Shown here: positions 1 to 6,238 of the stretch, one piece after another
Position numbering within the stretch: position 1 is the first letter of the stretch
Layout of the letters: each line of letters opens with the position of its first letter
NCBI GenBank assembly: GCA_028686145.1
Contig: JAQUCQ010000159.1
Span: forward strand, 1 to 7,573
Origin: Desulfuromonadaceae bacterium
Lineage (GTDB): Bacteria; Desulfobacterota; Desulfuromonadia; Geobacterales; Pseudopelobacteraceae
DNA: 7,573 bases
Direction: 5' to 3'
The notes under the pieces: generated by a model
Told to the model about the DNA's origin: nothing
The model's input: only the letters and a program-made list of their open reading frames with translations
Databases searched by the model: none
Program-made: the position numbers and the translations under genes

Positions 1-75
1 CAGAAAAAGAAAACCAACCATGATTCGCATCAGCGCATAACACTGGGTACTGAATTTCGACATGAATGATGACAT
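1..75 (-). CDS. DoxX-family membrane protein, N-terminal fragment (runs off window)
   Basis: Only the first 25 codons are in the window. They read MSSFMSKFSTQCYALMRIMV and then GFLFL, with no stop before the edge. The segment from about residue 13 is a hydrophobic first helix with the pattern L-M-R-I-M-V-G-F-L-F-L, which is characteristic of the start of DoxX-family four-helix inner-membrane proteins. In that family the pattern is usually followed by W-H-G-x-Q-K. The ATG at 73-75 is preceded by GGAGG with a 7-nt spacer, a near-perfect ribosome binding site. A second in-frame ATG four codons later lacks this. The gene lies downstream of yjgR on the same strand, but a 166-bp gap with its own promoter-like sequence suggests independent transcription. 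Family members are linked to redox or thiosulfate metabolism in some organisms, but no function can be assigned from 25 residues. The family call rests on the helix pattern alone. Confidence 0.62.
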   Translation of the reverse strand, partial: MSSFMSKFSTQCYALMRIMVGFLFL

Positions 76-98
76 GATTACACCTCCCGGTTGATACC

Positions 99-124
99 GG
101 TGCGGCAGACTAAATGCCCGCACC
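99..124 (-). promoter_or_regulatory. Stem-loop in the leader of the DoxX-like gene
   Basis: A perfect 7-bp inverted repeat, GGTGCGG at 99-105 and CCGCACC at 118-124, encloses a 12-nt loop. With one bulged base the stem can extend by two more pairs. It lies between the predicted promoter (133-160) and the ribosome binding site (about 83-87) of the DoxX-like gene, so it would form in the 5' untranslated RNA. No run of U follows it in either direction, so it is not a standard intrinsic terminator. It could be an mRNA-stabilising hairpin or an operator. The inverted repeat is directly visible; the role is inferred. Confidence 0.4.
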
Positions 125-132
125 TGAGGATT

Positions 133-160
133 ATTTTAGTCTTTTATGTAATATTTGCAA
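133..160 (-). promoter_or_regulatory. Putative sigma-70-type promoter for the DoxX-like gene
   Basis: Reading the minus strand, a TTGCAA box (155-160, 4 of 6 to the -35 consensus) is followed after 16 nt by TAAAAT (133-138, 5 of 6 to the -10 consensus), in a locally AT-rich stretch. The predicted start would lie around 125, giving a leader of roughly 50 nt that contains the stem-loop at 99-124. Just upstream of the -35 box is a run of seven G on the plus strand (172-178). Nothing else resembling a gene lies between 76 and 241. Confidence 0.4.
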
Positions 161-241
161 TTAGTGAAAGAGGGGGGGAAGGTAATATTGAATCCGGGAA
201 TGACGCAGCATCTATAGTTTTGCACTGATTGTGTCGGCGTT

Positions 242-1756
242 TCAACGCCTTCCACCAAGTATTGAGCCCAGTACACCGCGGACAATAGCCCGGCCCACCT
301 GACTTCCCACCGAGCGGGCGGCACTCTTTGCCAGTGCCTCCACGATCCCCTCACGACGTCTTCCTCCGGTCCCCGCGACTCCGCCAAATAGACCACCCAG
401 TATTTCACCATAGACGGTGTCTGGCGAAGAAGAACCCGAAATAGGCCGGTTCTGGGCAGCTGTCTCTGTCTGAACGGCCTGTTCGGCACGTGCTTTCAGA
501 ATCTCGTATGCCGATTCACGGTCGACCGAATTTTCATAAACACCTGCAACCAGCGAAGTCTCAAGCAGCTGGCGTCGCTGGTCGGCATTGATCGGACCGA
601 TCTGGGAATGAGGTGGTATGATAAAAGCGCGTTCAACAATTCCGGGTTGCCCATTATTGTCAAGACAGGATACCAACACCTCGCCCACACCCAGTTCCGT
701 GATAATCTTTTCTTCGTCCAGGGTATTGTTGTCGCGCATGGTCTCTGCTGCAGCCCTGACCGTTTTCTGGTCGCGGGGGGAAAATGCACGCAGAGCATGC
801 TGGAACCGGTTGCCCAATTGCGAAAGAACCTTGTCCGGGATGTCCGCAGGGCTCTGGGTGACAAAGTACACTCCGATCCCTTTGGAGCGGATTAAGCGCA
901 CTATTTGTTCGATCTTTTCCAGGAGCGCAGTTGGAGCATCGGTAAATAACAGATGGGCTTCGTCAAAGAAAAATACCAGTTTCGGCTTGTCCAGATCGCC
1001 TGCTTCCGGCATGTTTTCGAACAGTTCGGAGAGCAACCATAGCAGCAGGGTGGCATAGAGTTTGGGTGACTGCATTAGCCTTTGGGCCGAAAGGATGTTT
1101 ACGACACCGCACCCCTGATCGGTCTGCATCAGATCATTAATGTTAAGCATTGGCTCACCGAAAAGCCTGTCACCACCCTGGCTCTCGAGGGAAAGCAGTC
1201 CGCGCTGGATTGCACCGATGCTGGCGGCGGAAATGTTGCCATATTCTGTAGTAAAGTTTTTAGCGCTGTCCCCGACAAATTGAAGCATTGCCCGTAAATC
1301 CTTCAGATCGAGCAGGAGCAGTCCATTATCATCAGCCACTTTGAACACCAGATTAAGCACTCCACCCTGGGTCTCGTTCAGATCAAGTATCCGTGCCAGC
1401 AACAGGGGACCCATGTCAGAGACGGTAGTGCGAACCGGGTGCCCCGTCTCCCCGAATGGATCCCAGAGAGTTACCGGGTACGCACGGAACTGATGGTCGC
1501 CAACCCCAAGTTTTTCCAGCCGTTCCACTACTTTATCGTTGCCGCCGCCACTCTGTGAAATGCCGGACAGGTCTCCTTTTATATCAGACATGACACAAGG
1601 AACTCCAATTGAGGAAAATTGCTCGGCAAGCGACTGCAGTGTGACTGTTTTTCCCGTGCCGGTGGCACCAGTGATTAATCCGTGCCGGTTTGCCATGTTG
1701 GGAAGAATGAAAAATTCGGAGTGGTTATTTTTGGCAATCCTGAGTGGAGCGGTCAT
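242..1756 (-). CDS. yjgR: YjgR/DUF853 family HerA-like P-loop ATPase
   Basis: This is a complete 504-aa protein, close to the roughly 500 aa of E. coli YjgR. Walker A is GATGTGKT at about residues 30-37. Walker B is the hydrophobic strand K-L-V-F-F-F-D-E-A-H at about 259-268, with the Asp-Glu pair near 265-266. A sensor-like F-V-T-Q-S-P segment follows near 299-304. The C-terminus is the Gly/Arg/Ala-rich tail typical of DUF853, ending G-S-I-L-G-G-R-R. The family belongs to the HerA/FtsK-like ATPases, but its cellular role is not established. I see no NurA-like nuclease partner beside it. An in-frame ATG 66 bp upstream (1820-1822) exists, but the ATG at 1754-1756 has AAGGA 9 nt before it and begins with the family-like M-T-A-P-L-x-I-A-K. 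The upstream ATG has no ribosome binding site, so the shorter start is preferred. The gene is divergent from the small gene at 2033 and appears monocistronic. Confidence 0.93.
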   Translation of the reverse strand: MTAPLRIAKNNHSEFFILPNMANRHGLITGATGTGKTVTLQSLAEQFSSIGVPCVMSDIKGDLSGISQSGGGNDKVVERLEKLGVGDHQFRAYPVTLWDPFGETGHPVRTTVSDMGPLLLARILDLNETQGGVLNLVFKVADDNGLLLLDLKDLRAMLQFVGDSAKNFTTEYGNISAASIGAIQRGLLSLESQGGDRLFGEPMLNINDLMQTDQGCGVVNILSAQRLMQSPKLYATLLLWLLSELFENMPEAGDLDKPKLVFFFDEAHLLFTDAPTALLEKIEQIVRLIRSKGIGVYFVTQSPADIPDKVLSQLGNRFQHALRAFSPRDQKTVRAAAETMRDNNTLDEEKIITELGVGEVLVSCLDNNGQPGIVERAFIIPPHSQIGPINADQRRQLLETSLVAGVYENSVDRESAYEILKARAEQAVQTETAAQNRPISGSSSPDTVYGEILGGLFGGVAGTGGRRREGIVEALAKSAARSVGSQVGRAIVRGVLGSILGGRR

Positions 1757-1778
1757 GGCGTATTTTCCTTTATGCACA

Positions 1779-1806
1779 GTAATATTGGTGGTACTGACCA
1801 GATCAA
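1779..1806 (-). promoter_or_regulatory. Possible promoter for yjgR (weak)
   Basis: On the minus strand TTGATC (1801-1806, 4 of 6) is followed after 16 nt by TATTAC (1779-1784, 4 of 6), which would give a very short leader before the ATG at 1756. A better -35-like box, TTGACT (1807-1812, 5 of 6), lies immediately upstream but has no good -10 at 16-18 nt. The area also carries a short inverted repeat, GGTAC (plus 1789-1793) against GTACC (plus 1816-1820). This is a weak composite match and could be chance. Confidence 0.22.
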
Positions 1807-1914
1807 AGTCAAAGTGTACCATAAGAAATACAAAACAATAATCATTAGGTGAGCGTTTTGAAAACCGTGCGAATTCCGGAATAGCCGCAGGCTGGACGAT
1901 CCAGGCCCGGCCAA

Positions 1915-1944
1915 TTGATAGTGGAAGTTCTGTGCTTGATAGTG
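1915..1944 (+). repeat. 9-nt direct repeat pair, 21-bp period
   Basis: TTGATAGTG occurs at 1915-1923 and again at 1936-1944, exactly 21 bp (about two helical turns) apart, in the intergenic region between yjgR and the plus-strand small gene. Same-face spacing is what a dimeric or tandemly bound regulator would use. The first copy also contains a TTGATA that could act as a -35 box for the plus strand, with GATAGT (1938-1943, 17-nt spacer) as a weak -10 inside the second copy. The repeat itself is certain; any function is inferred. Confidence 0.5.
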
Positions 1945-1961
1945 CATACTAACCACGGTAA

Positions 1962-1977
1962 GCAACCATTTGGTTGC
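1962..1977. repeat. Perfect palindrome GCAACCA-TT-TGGTTGC
   Basis: A 16-nt perfect inverted repeat, with arms of 7 nt around a central TT, lies 18 bp after the second copy of the direct repeat and 56 bp before the start codon of the small plus-strand gene. Allowing one bulge, the arms extend by two further pairs. It could be an operator for a dimeric repressor or a hairpin in the 5' leader. It is not followed by T-rich sequence, so it is not a terminator. Confidence 0.45.
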
Positions 1978-2032
1978 CTTGGATGTGCCACTAACGCGAG
2001 AAGCGCATAAATTAATCTGCTGGAGTCACCGT

Positions 2033-2248
2033 ATGCACGTAGACCTGAAAGTGCTCAAGAACCTGATCCACAAACGAGCCGATGAGATTGAAAAAATCGT
2101 TGCCGGAACCGGCTATCTGGCTAGAACAGTCATCGGTGTCGGCACCTTTCTCCTCGACAATGAGGGGGATGTCGATCTGCTGTCCGCCAAACAAAGGGTT
2201 ATCTTCGAAAAATTTCTTCTGCCGTTGGTGGAGTCGTCTCATCGGTAG
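2033..2248 (+). CDS. Small conserved-looking protein of unknown function (71 aa)
   Basis: I do not recognise a named family with certainty. The ATG at 2033 is preceded by GGAG with a 7-nt spacer, which is why it is preferred over the upstream in-frame TTG at 1970, which has no ribosome binding site and would begin inside the palindrome. The protein has an amphipathic, charged N-terminal helix (residues about 3-23, K/R/E/D-rich with regular Leu/Ile), a middle hydrophobic stretch (about 25-41, too short and interrupted for a clear membrane helix), an acidic D-N-E-G-D-V-D turn (42-48) and a final S-A-K-Q-R-x-x-F-E-K-F-L-x-P-L segment. This organised pattern looks like a soluble folded domain, not random translation. 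It is the only plus-strand gene in the window, divergent from yjgR and convergent with the DUF1003 gene. The overlapping 93-aa minus-strand frame is considered a shadow. Confidence 0.62.
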   Translation: MHVDLKVLKNLIHKRADEIEKIVAGTGYLARTVIGVGTFLLDNEGDVDLLSAKQRVIFEKFLLPLVESSHR

Positions 2249-2283
2249 CCCGCTCGTATAGACAAAACGGAGCAAACCCGGCA

Positions 2284-2311
2284 ACAAGGACAATCGCTTC
2301 GGTCACCTTGT
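2284..2311 (+). terminator. Possible weak terminator between convergent genes
   Basis: ACAAGG (2284-2289) pairs perfectly with CCTTGT (2306-2311) around a 16-nt loop that can pair partly (GAC with GTC). A short TTT follows on the plus side (2311-2313). It sits in the 88-bp gap between the small plus-strand gene and the minus-strand DUF1003 gene, where a terminator is expected. The stem is short and the T tract poor, so this is a tentative call. Confidence 0.22.
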
Positions 2312-2336
2312 TTCCTGCTGATGCCACTCGGTAGAC

Positions 2337-2801
2337 CTATGCCCCCCCTGCTTTCCCGGTGTACAGTTCCTCTAACATTCTGTGGAGCTCGGCAATGGCG
2401 ACGTTCTGTGCTTCAAGATTTTCCAGAATGGCCCGAATTTCGGTTTCCGCCTTCAGGTTGACTTCATAATCGATGTGCGCTTCGATTCGGTCGTGATCAG
2501 CCTTCCGGTTCTGGCTCATCATGATCATCGGGGCTGTATATGCTGCTTGAAGTGACAACACAAGATTCATGAGGATGAAGGGGTAGGGATCCCAATGCCG
2601 TATCCAAGCGGTAACATTGAGGATTACCCACACGGTGAGCAGGATGGACTGGCCGATGATGAAGTGCCAGGAACCCACCTTTGCGGCGATCCAGTCTGCC
2701 GCTTTCTGGCCCACCGTCAGCTGCTCTTTGATGACTTCGTTGACATTCTTTATCGGGCTGTGTTTGTGCCGGTAGGGCGGCGGAAATACGGGATGTCTCA
2801 T
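2337..2801 (-). CDS. DUF1003 family inner-membrane protein
   Basis: This is a complete 154-aa protein, of typical length for the family. There are two predicted membrane helices, at about residues 46-66 and 74-95. They enclose the DUF1003 signature: after W-D-P-Y-P-F-I-L comes M-N-L-V-L-S-L-Q-A-A-Y-T-A-P, followed by M-M-S-Q-N-R (about 93-99). The C-terminal third (about 100-146) is charged and heptad-like, probably a cytoplasmic coiled coil. The start is firm: AAGGAG lies 6 nt before the ATG at 2799-2801. The molecular function of DUF1003 proteins is not established. The gene follows the outer membrane factor on the same strand after 58 nt, with no obvious terminator between, so it may be read from the efflux operon or have its own promoter. 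It converges with the small plus-strand gene. Confidence 0.9.
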   Translation of the reverse strand: MRHPVFPPPYRHKHSPIKNVNEVIKEQLTVGQKAADWIAAKVGSWHFIIGQSILLTVWVILNVTAWIRHWDPYPFILMNLVLSLQAAYTAPMIMMSQNRKADHDRIEAHIDYEVNLKAETEIRAILENLEAQNVAIAELHRMLEELYTGKAGGA

Positions 2802-2859
2802 GGCTGACTCCTTGTTGCACGTGTGGAAAATTATCGATAGAGATTACCATTCAACCACG

Positions 2860-4269
2860 TCAGGGCGTTTGCGACGCCTTTTTCATCTCTCCCCCAAGCG
2901 CTTGATAGAGCGTCATCATGTTTTTAAGACGGTTGAGACGGTTCGCGGCCACCGTGTTTTCGGCGTTTCTTCGGCTCTCCTGGGCATCAAGCCACGGCTG
3001 CACGTCCGTATAGCCGGCGCGATAGCGAATTTCTGCCAACTGTTCGGCCTGACGCGCCAATGCAAGAGCTTGCTCCCGCTGCACACCCTCTGCCTCAAAG
3101 TGGTCATGAGCAGACAGGGCATTTTCCACATCCCCAAGAGCGGCATACAGAGTCTGCCGGAAATTGACAACCGCCTCCTCATACGCCGTTTCCGATATTT
3201 TTACATTCAACCGCATGGTATTCCACTGCAGGAACGGTAACATCACGCCGGCACCCAGAGCGGCAACAGGGTTTTGTAAGATGTTTGCCAGACTGGTGCT
3301 GCTGCTCCCGAGATTTCCGGTCAGGGTGATTGATGGATAATAGCTGGCACGGGTTGTATCAATATTTACCAGATATTCCCGCAGGCGCAATTCCGCTGCA
3401 CGCAGGTCGGGCCTTTGGCCCAGCAGGCTTGCCGGCAAACCGGGCTCAATGGCAGGTAGTTTGCCGTCCGGTAGTCTTTGGCGTTCAGGGACGCTGTTCT
3501 CCGGTGCCTGGTCAAACAGCAGTGACAATGCCGTGCGAGCCTCTATCCGTTGTTGCAGTAAGGTAGTCAGATCGGCACGCTGGCTGGCGAGAGATTGGCG
3601 GGCCTGGACCAGATCCACAGCAGATACGGCACCGGCCTGGTATTTAATAGTGACGAGCTCAAGCGTCTTTTCTGCATAGGCAATACTCGCCTCACTGGTG
3701 GCGATGAGCTGATTCAGGTAGGCAATTTGCCAGTAGTTCGTCGCCGTCGTGCCGACCAGAGAGAGCGCCGTACTCTGCCGGTCCTCCTCCGTGGCCTCTG
3801 CCTCCCAGCGGCCAGCATCTCGTGCTCCCGCAAGTTTGCCCCACAGATCTACTTCGTAACTTACCGTTCCGGTGATGTTATGTGATTGTGTATCGGTGTT
3901 GCTATTCAGATCACGGCTGATCCCGCTGTTGGCCACGCCGCTCACGGAAGGCGTCAGGTTGGTATCGGTCAGCCTGGACGTAAGTTGGGCCCGGCGGACT
4001 TTAATGGCAGCTGCGGTCAGATCATTGTTGGTTCGGAGTGCCCGTTCTATCAGGTCGCTCAGTACCGGATCATTGAAGTTTTTCCACCACTGCTCCCGGT
4101 CCGCGATTGCCGTGCCGGTTGTTGCTCGACCTTGCCATTGCTGCGGCAATACAACGTGCGTCGTCGTATAGTCGCTTCGGGGCAGCAGGGAGCACCCGGG
4201 CATCAACAGGCTGCCTGTGAGTGCCACGGCAATCATTCTGCTGTATTGAGTTTTAAAATACCTGGTCAT
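2860..4269 (-). CDS. Outer membrane efflux lipoprotein, NodT/OprM (TolC superfamily) type
   Basis: This is a complete 469-aa outer membrane channel subunit of a tripartite efflux pump. A basic N-terminus and hydrophobic stretch end in a lipobox-like L-M-P-G-C, giving lipidation at Cys26 (Met instead of the usual Leu at -3). The family hallmarks follow: W-W-K-x-F-x-D-P-x-L (61-70), Y-E-V-D-L-W-G-K-L (138-146), then in the second repeat G-Q-R-P-D-L-R-A-A-E-x-R-L, Y-Y-P-S-I-T-L-T-G and R-A-G-Y-T-D-V-Q-P-W-L-D-A-Q near the C-terminus. Two TolC-type repeats should trimerise into a beta-barrel plus periplasmic helical tunnel. The ATG at 4267-4269 comes 8 nt after the macB stop. Its GGGAG ribosome site lies inside the 3' end of macB, so translational coupling is likely. 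NodT-type lipoproteins are often paired with RND pumps, but linkage to macAB here points to a MacAB system. Confidence 0.93.
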   Translation of the reverse strand: MTRYFKTQYSRMIAVALTGSLLMPGCSLLPRSDYTTTHVVLPQQWQGRATTGTAIADREQWWKNFNDPVLSDLIERALRTNNDLTAAAIKVRRAQLTSRLTDTNLTPSVSGVANSGISRDLNSNTDTQSHNITGTVSYEVDLWGKLAGARDAGRWEAEATEEDRQSTALSLVGTTATNYWQIAYLNQLIATSEASIAYAEKTLELVTIKYQAGAVSAVDLVQARQSLASQRADLTTLLQQRIEARTALSLLFDQAPENSVPERQRLPDGKLPAIEPGLPASLLGQRPDLRAAELRLREYLVNIDTTRASYYPSITLTGNLGSSSTSLANILQNPVAALGAGVMLPFLQWNTMRLNVKISETAYEEAVVNFRQTLYAALGDVENALSAHDHFEAEGVQREQALALARQAEQLAEIRYRAGYTDVQPWLDAQESRRNAENTVAANRLNRLKNMMTLYQALGGEMKKASQTP

Positions 4270-4277
4270 AATAATTT

Positions 4278-6236
4278 TTACTCCCGGGCCAATGCTTCGA
4301 TCGGATCGAGCCGGGCAGCATTACGCGCCGGAAGAAAACCGAAAATAACCCCGATCAGTGATGAGCAGAGAAATGCTGAAACAATGGACATAATGGAAAA
4401 CTTCATGGCAAAACTTTTGACAAACAACGTGAAAATCATCCCTAAGCCATACGAAAAGAGAATGCCGATCGAGCCCCCGATCAGGCATACCAGAACCGAT
4501 TCGATCAGAAATTGCTGCATGATGTCGCTCTGTCGGGCGCCGACCGCCATCCTGATGCCGATTTCATGAGTGCGCTCCGTGACCGATACCAGCATGATGT
4601 TCATGACCCCGATGCCGCCAACGACCAGTGAAATAACGGCAATCGCCGAGATCATCAGGGTCAGGGTGGCGGTTGTTTTTTCCACGGTTTTGAGAATGCT
4701 GTCGCTGCTGTTGGTGTAGAAATCCTTGATCCCATGGCGCTGCCTGAACAGCTTGATGATGCTCTGCTCGGCAATCTGGTTGGATACGCCTTCCCGGACA
4801 CGTACCGTGATAGAATTGAAATACTGTTGTCCCAGCAATCGGCTCATCGCGGCGGTATATGGCATCCAGACCTGCAAATTCTGATTGGAACCGAAAGGAC
4901 TTTCCTTTTCCTTCGTCACCCCGATAACCTGGCAGGGGAGTGTGCCGAGAAGAAGTACTTTCCCGATCGGGTCTTCTTTGGCAAAGAATTTTTTGCGGGT
5001 GTTCTGGTCGATAACAACCACCTGCGCCTGTCTTTTGACATCTCCTGCATCGAATAGCGTACCTTGCGCAATTTCGTAGCCACGAACACGGAAATACTGT
5101 TCGCCGACCCCGCCGACAGAGGCTGTTGCCGTTATGTTCCCGTATCGCAGCAACTGATTACTGTTGACGCCTGGCGTGGCGCTGTCCACGTATACCTGAG
5201 ATTTCAATGCCTCAAGATCGGATGGGACAAGAGTGTAAATGCTGCTTGCCTCCTCATCCCCCCAGTCTTTGCCCGGATAGACATCAATGACATTCGTGCC
5301 CATTGAGCTGATGTCGTTGATCACTTTCTGGCGTGCGCCCTGTCCGAGCGCTACCACAGAAACCACGGAGGTTATGCCGATGATGATCCCGAGCATGGTA
5401 AGTAGTGTCCGCATCCGGTGGGAAGACATTGCCAGTAGAGCCATCATGAACGCTTCGGCAAAGCGACCCCACGTGGCCTGAAACATGGTGGCCGGCTTGG
5501 TAATTACTGGTTTTTCCAAAACTGCGACGCTATCCGTTAACTTCGTGTTCGGATTGGGCTGGTCGCGGATGATTTCACCGTCGCAGAGTTCGATGATGCG
5601 CTCGGCATTATTGGCCACCTGCATGTCGTGAGTGACCAGGATAATAGTGTGGCCACGACCGTGCAGCTCGTGCAAAACGTTCATCATTTCCTGGCCACTC
5701 TTGCTGTCCAGGGCGCCGGTTGGTTCGTCGGCGAGGATGACATCGCCACCGTTCATCAGCGCGCGTGCAATACTCACTCGCTGCTGCTGTCCGCCCGAGA
5801 GCTGGTTGGGACGATAGTCGAAGCGATCTTTCAGGCCGAGCCGGGTAAGCAGCTCATATGCCCGGCTCCGGCGAAGAGCTTTGTTGACACCGGAATAGAC
5901 GGCCGGTATCTCAGTGTTTTGGGTTGCCGTCAAGTGTGGCATCAAGTGATAGCGTTGAAAGATGAAGCCGAAGTGTTCCCGGCGCAGCCTGGCTAGTTCA
6001 TCGCCGGATAATGCTCCGGTTTCCAAGCCGTTGATCTTGTAGCTACCCTCGCTGGGGCGGTCCAGACAGCCAAGGATGTTCATCAGGGTTGATTTCCCGG
6101 ACCCGGAAGCTCCGACGATTGCAACCATTTCGCCGGCATGAACGGTCAGCTCGATCCCTTTCAGAACTGGGTTTTCCTGCCCCCCGGTGATAAAACTGCG
6201 CCCGAGAGCGGACAACTCAAGTAATGGCTTGTTCAT
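4278..6236 (-). CDS. macB: MacB-type ABC transporter, fused ATPase and permease
   Basis: This is a complete 652-aa protein (E. coli MacB is 648 aa). The N-terminal ATPase carries Walker A GASGSGKS (42-49), a Q-loop F-I-F-Q (Gln94), the ABC signature LSGGQQQR (146-153), Walker B V-I-L-A-D-E (166-171) and the H-loop His203 in V-T-H-D. The first membrane helix is at about 277-297. A large periplasmic domain (about 300-520) follows, then three helices at about 524-548, 578-603 and 614-636 with the FtsX-type motif T-E-R-T-H-E-I-G-I-R-M-A-V-G-A (553-567). This is the MacB topology: ATP hydrolysis drives mechanical coupling to MacA and the outer channel. The frame is open upstream to 6473, but the ATG at 6234-6236 is chosen. 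It has GGGAG with a 9-nt spacer, starts 2 nt after the macA stop and gives family length. All catalytic motifs are intact. Confidence 0.96.
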   Translation of the reverse strand: MNKPLLELSALGRSFITGGQENPVLKGIELTVHAGEMVAIVGASGSGKSTLMNILGCLDRPSEGSYKINGLETGALSGDELARLRREHFGFIFQRYHLMPHLTATQNTEIPAVYSGVNKALRRSRAYELLTRLGLKDRFDYRPNQLSGGQQQRVSIARALMNGGDVILADEPTGALDSKSGQEMMNVLHELHGRGHTIILVTHDMQVANNAERIIELCDGEIIRDQPNPNTKLTDSVAVLEKPVITKPATMFQATWGRFAEAFMMALLAMSSHRMRTLLTMLGIIIGITSVVSVVALGQGARQKVINDISSMGTNVIDVYPGKDWGDEEASSIYTLVPSDLEALKSQVYVDSATPGVNSNQLLRYGNITATASVGGVGEQYFRVRGYEIAQGTLFDAGDVKRQAQVVVIDQNTRKKFFAKEDPIGKVLLLGTLPCQVIGVTKEKESPFGSNQNLQVWMPYTAAMSRLLGQQYFNSITVRVREGVSNQIAEQSIIKLFRQRHGIKDFYTNSSDSILKTVEKTTATLTLMISAIAVISLVVGGIGVMNIMLVSVTERTHEIGIRMAVGARQSDIMQQFLIESVLVCLIGGSIGILFSYGLGMIFTLFVKSFAMKFSIMSIVSAFLCSSLIGVIFGFLPARNAARLDPIEALARE

Positions 6237-6238
6237 GC

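Noticed and set aside
172..178. Run of seven G upstream of the DoxX-like gene promoter, considered as a phase-variable tract.
   Set aside because: Seven bases is short for slipped-strand switching, and it lies upstream of the -35 box, not within the promoter spacer or a reading frame.
236..249. GGCGTT-TC-AACGCC palindrome overlapping the yjgR stop codon.
   Set aside because: It was considered as a terminator, but neither side has a T tract and the loop of two bases forces the inner pairs open.
1757..1822. 22-residue N-terminal extension of YjgR from the ATG at 1822.
   Set aside because: It has no ribosome binding site, whereas the ATG at 1756 has AAGGA at 9 nt and the family-typical start.
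1962..2248. Small gene plus palindrome considered as an integron cassette with an attC site.
   Set aside because: No inverse-core and core pair of the attC type (RYYYAAC ... GTTRRRY) flanks the gene, and no integrase is present.
2012..2293. 93-codon minus-strand frame opposite the 71-aa gene.
   Set aside because: It shows no ribosome-site support or family resemblance. The plus-strand frame has a well-placed GGAG and a more protein-like pattern.
2864..2883. GGCGT-TTGCG-ACGCC hairpin followed by five T on the plus strand, resembling an intrinsic terminator.
   Set aside because: It lies within the 3' end of the minus-strand outer membrane factor gene and points the wrong way for it. The nearest plus-strand gene ends 600 bp earlier. 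It might limit antisense transcription, but the 5-bp stem is easily chance.
3886..4569. 227-codon open frame on the plus strand, antisense to the outer membrane factor and the end of macB.
   Set aside because: Both strands cannot plausibly code here. The minus frames carry clear family motifs, while the plus translation shows no recognisable domain and crosses two genes.
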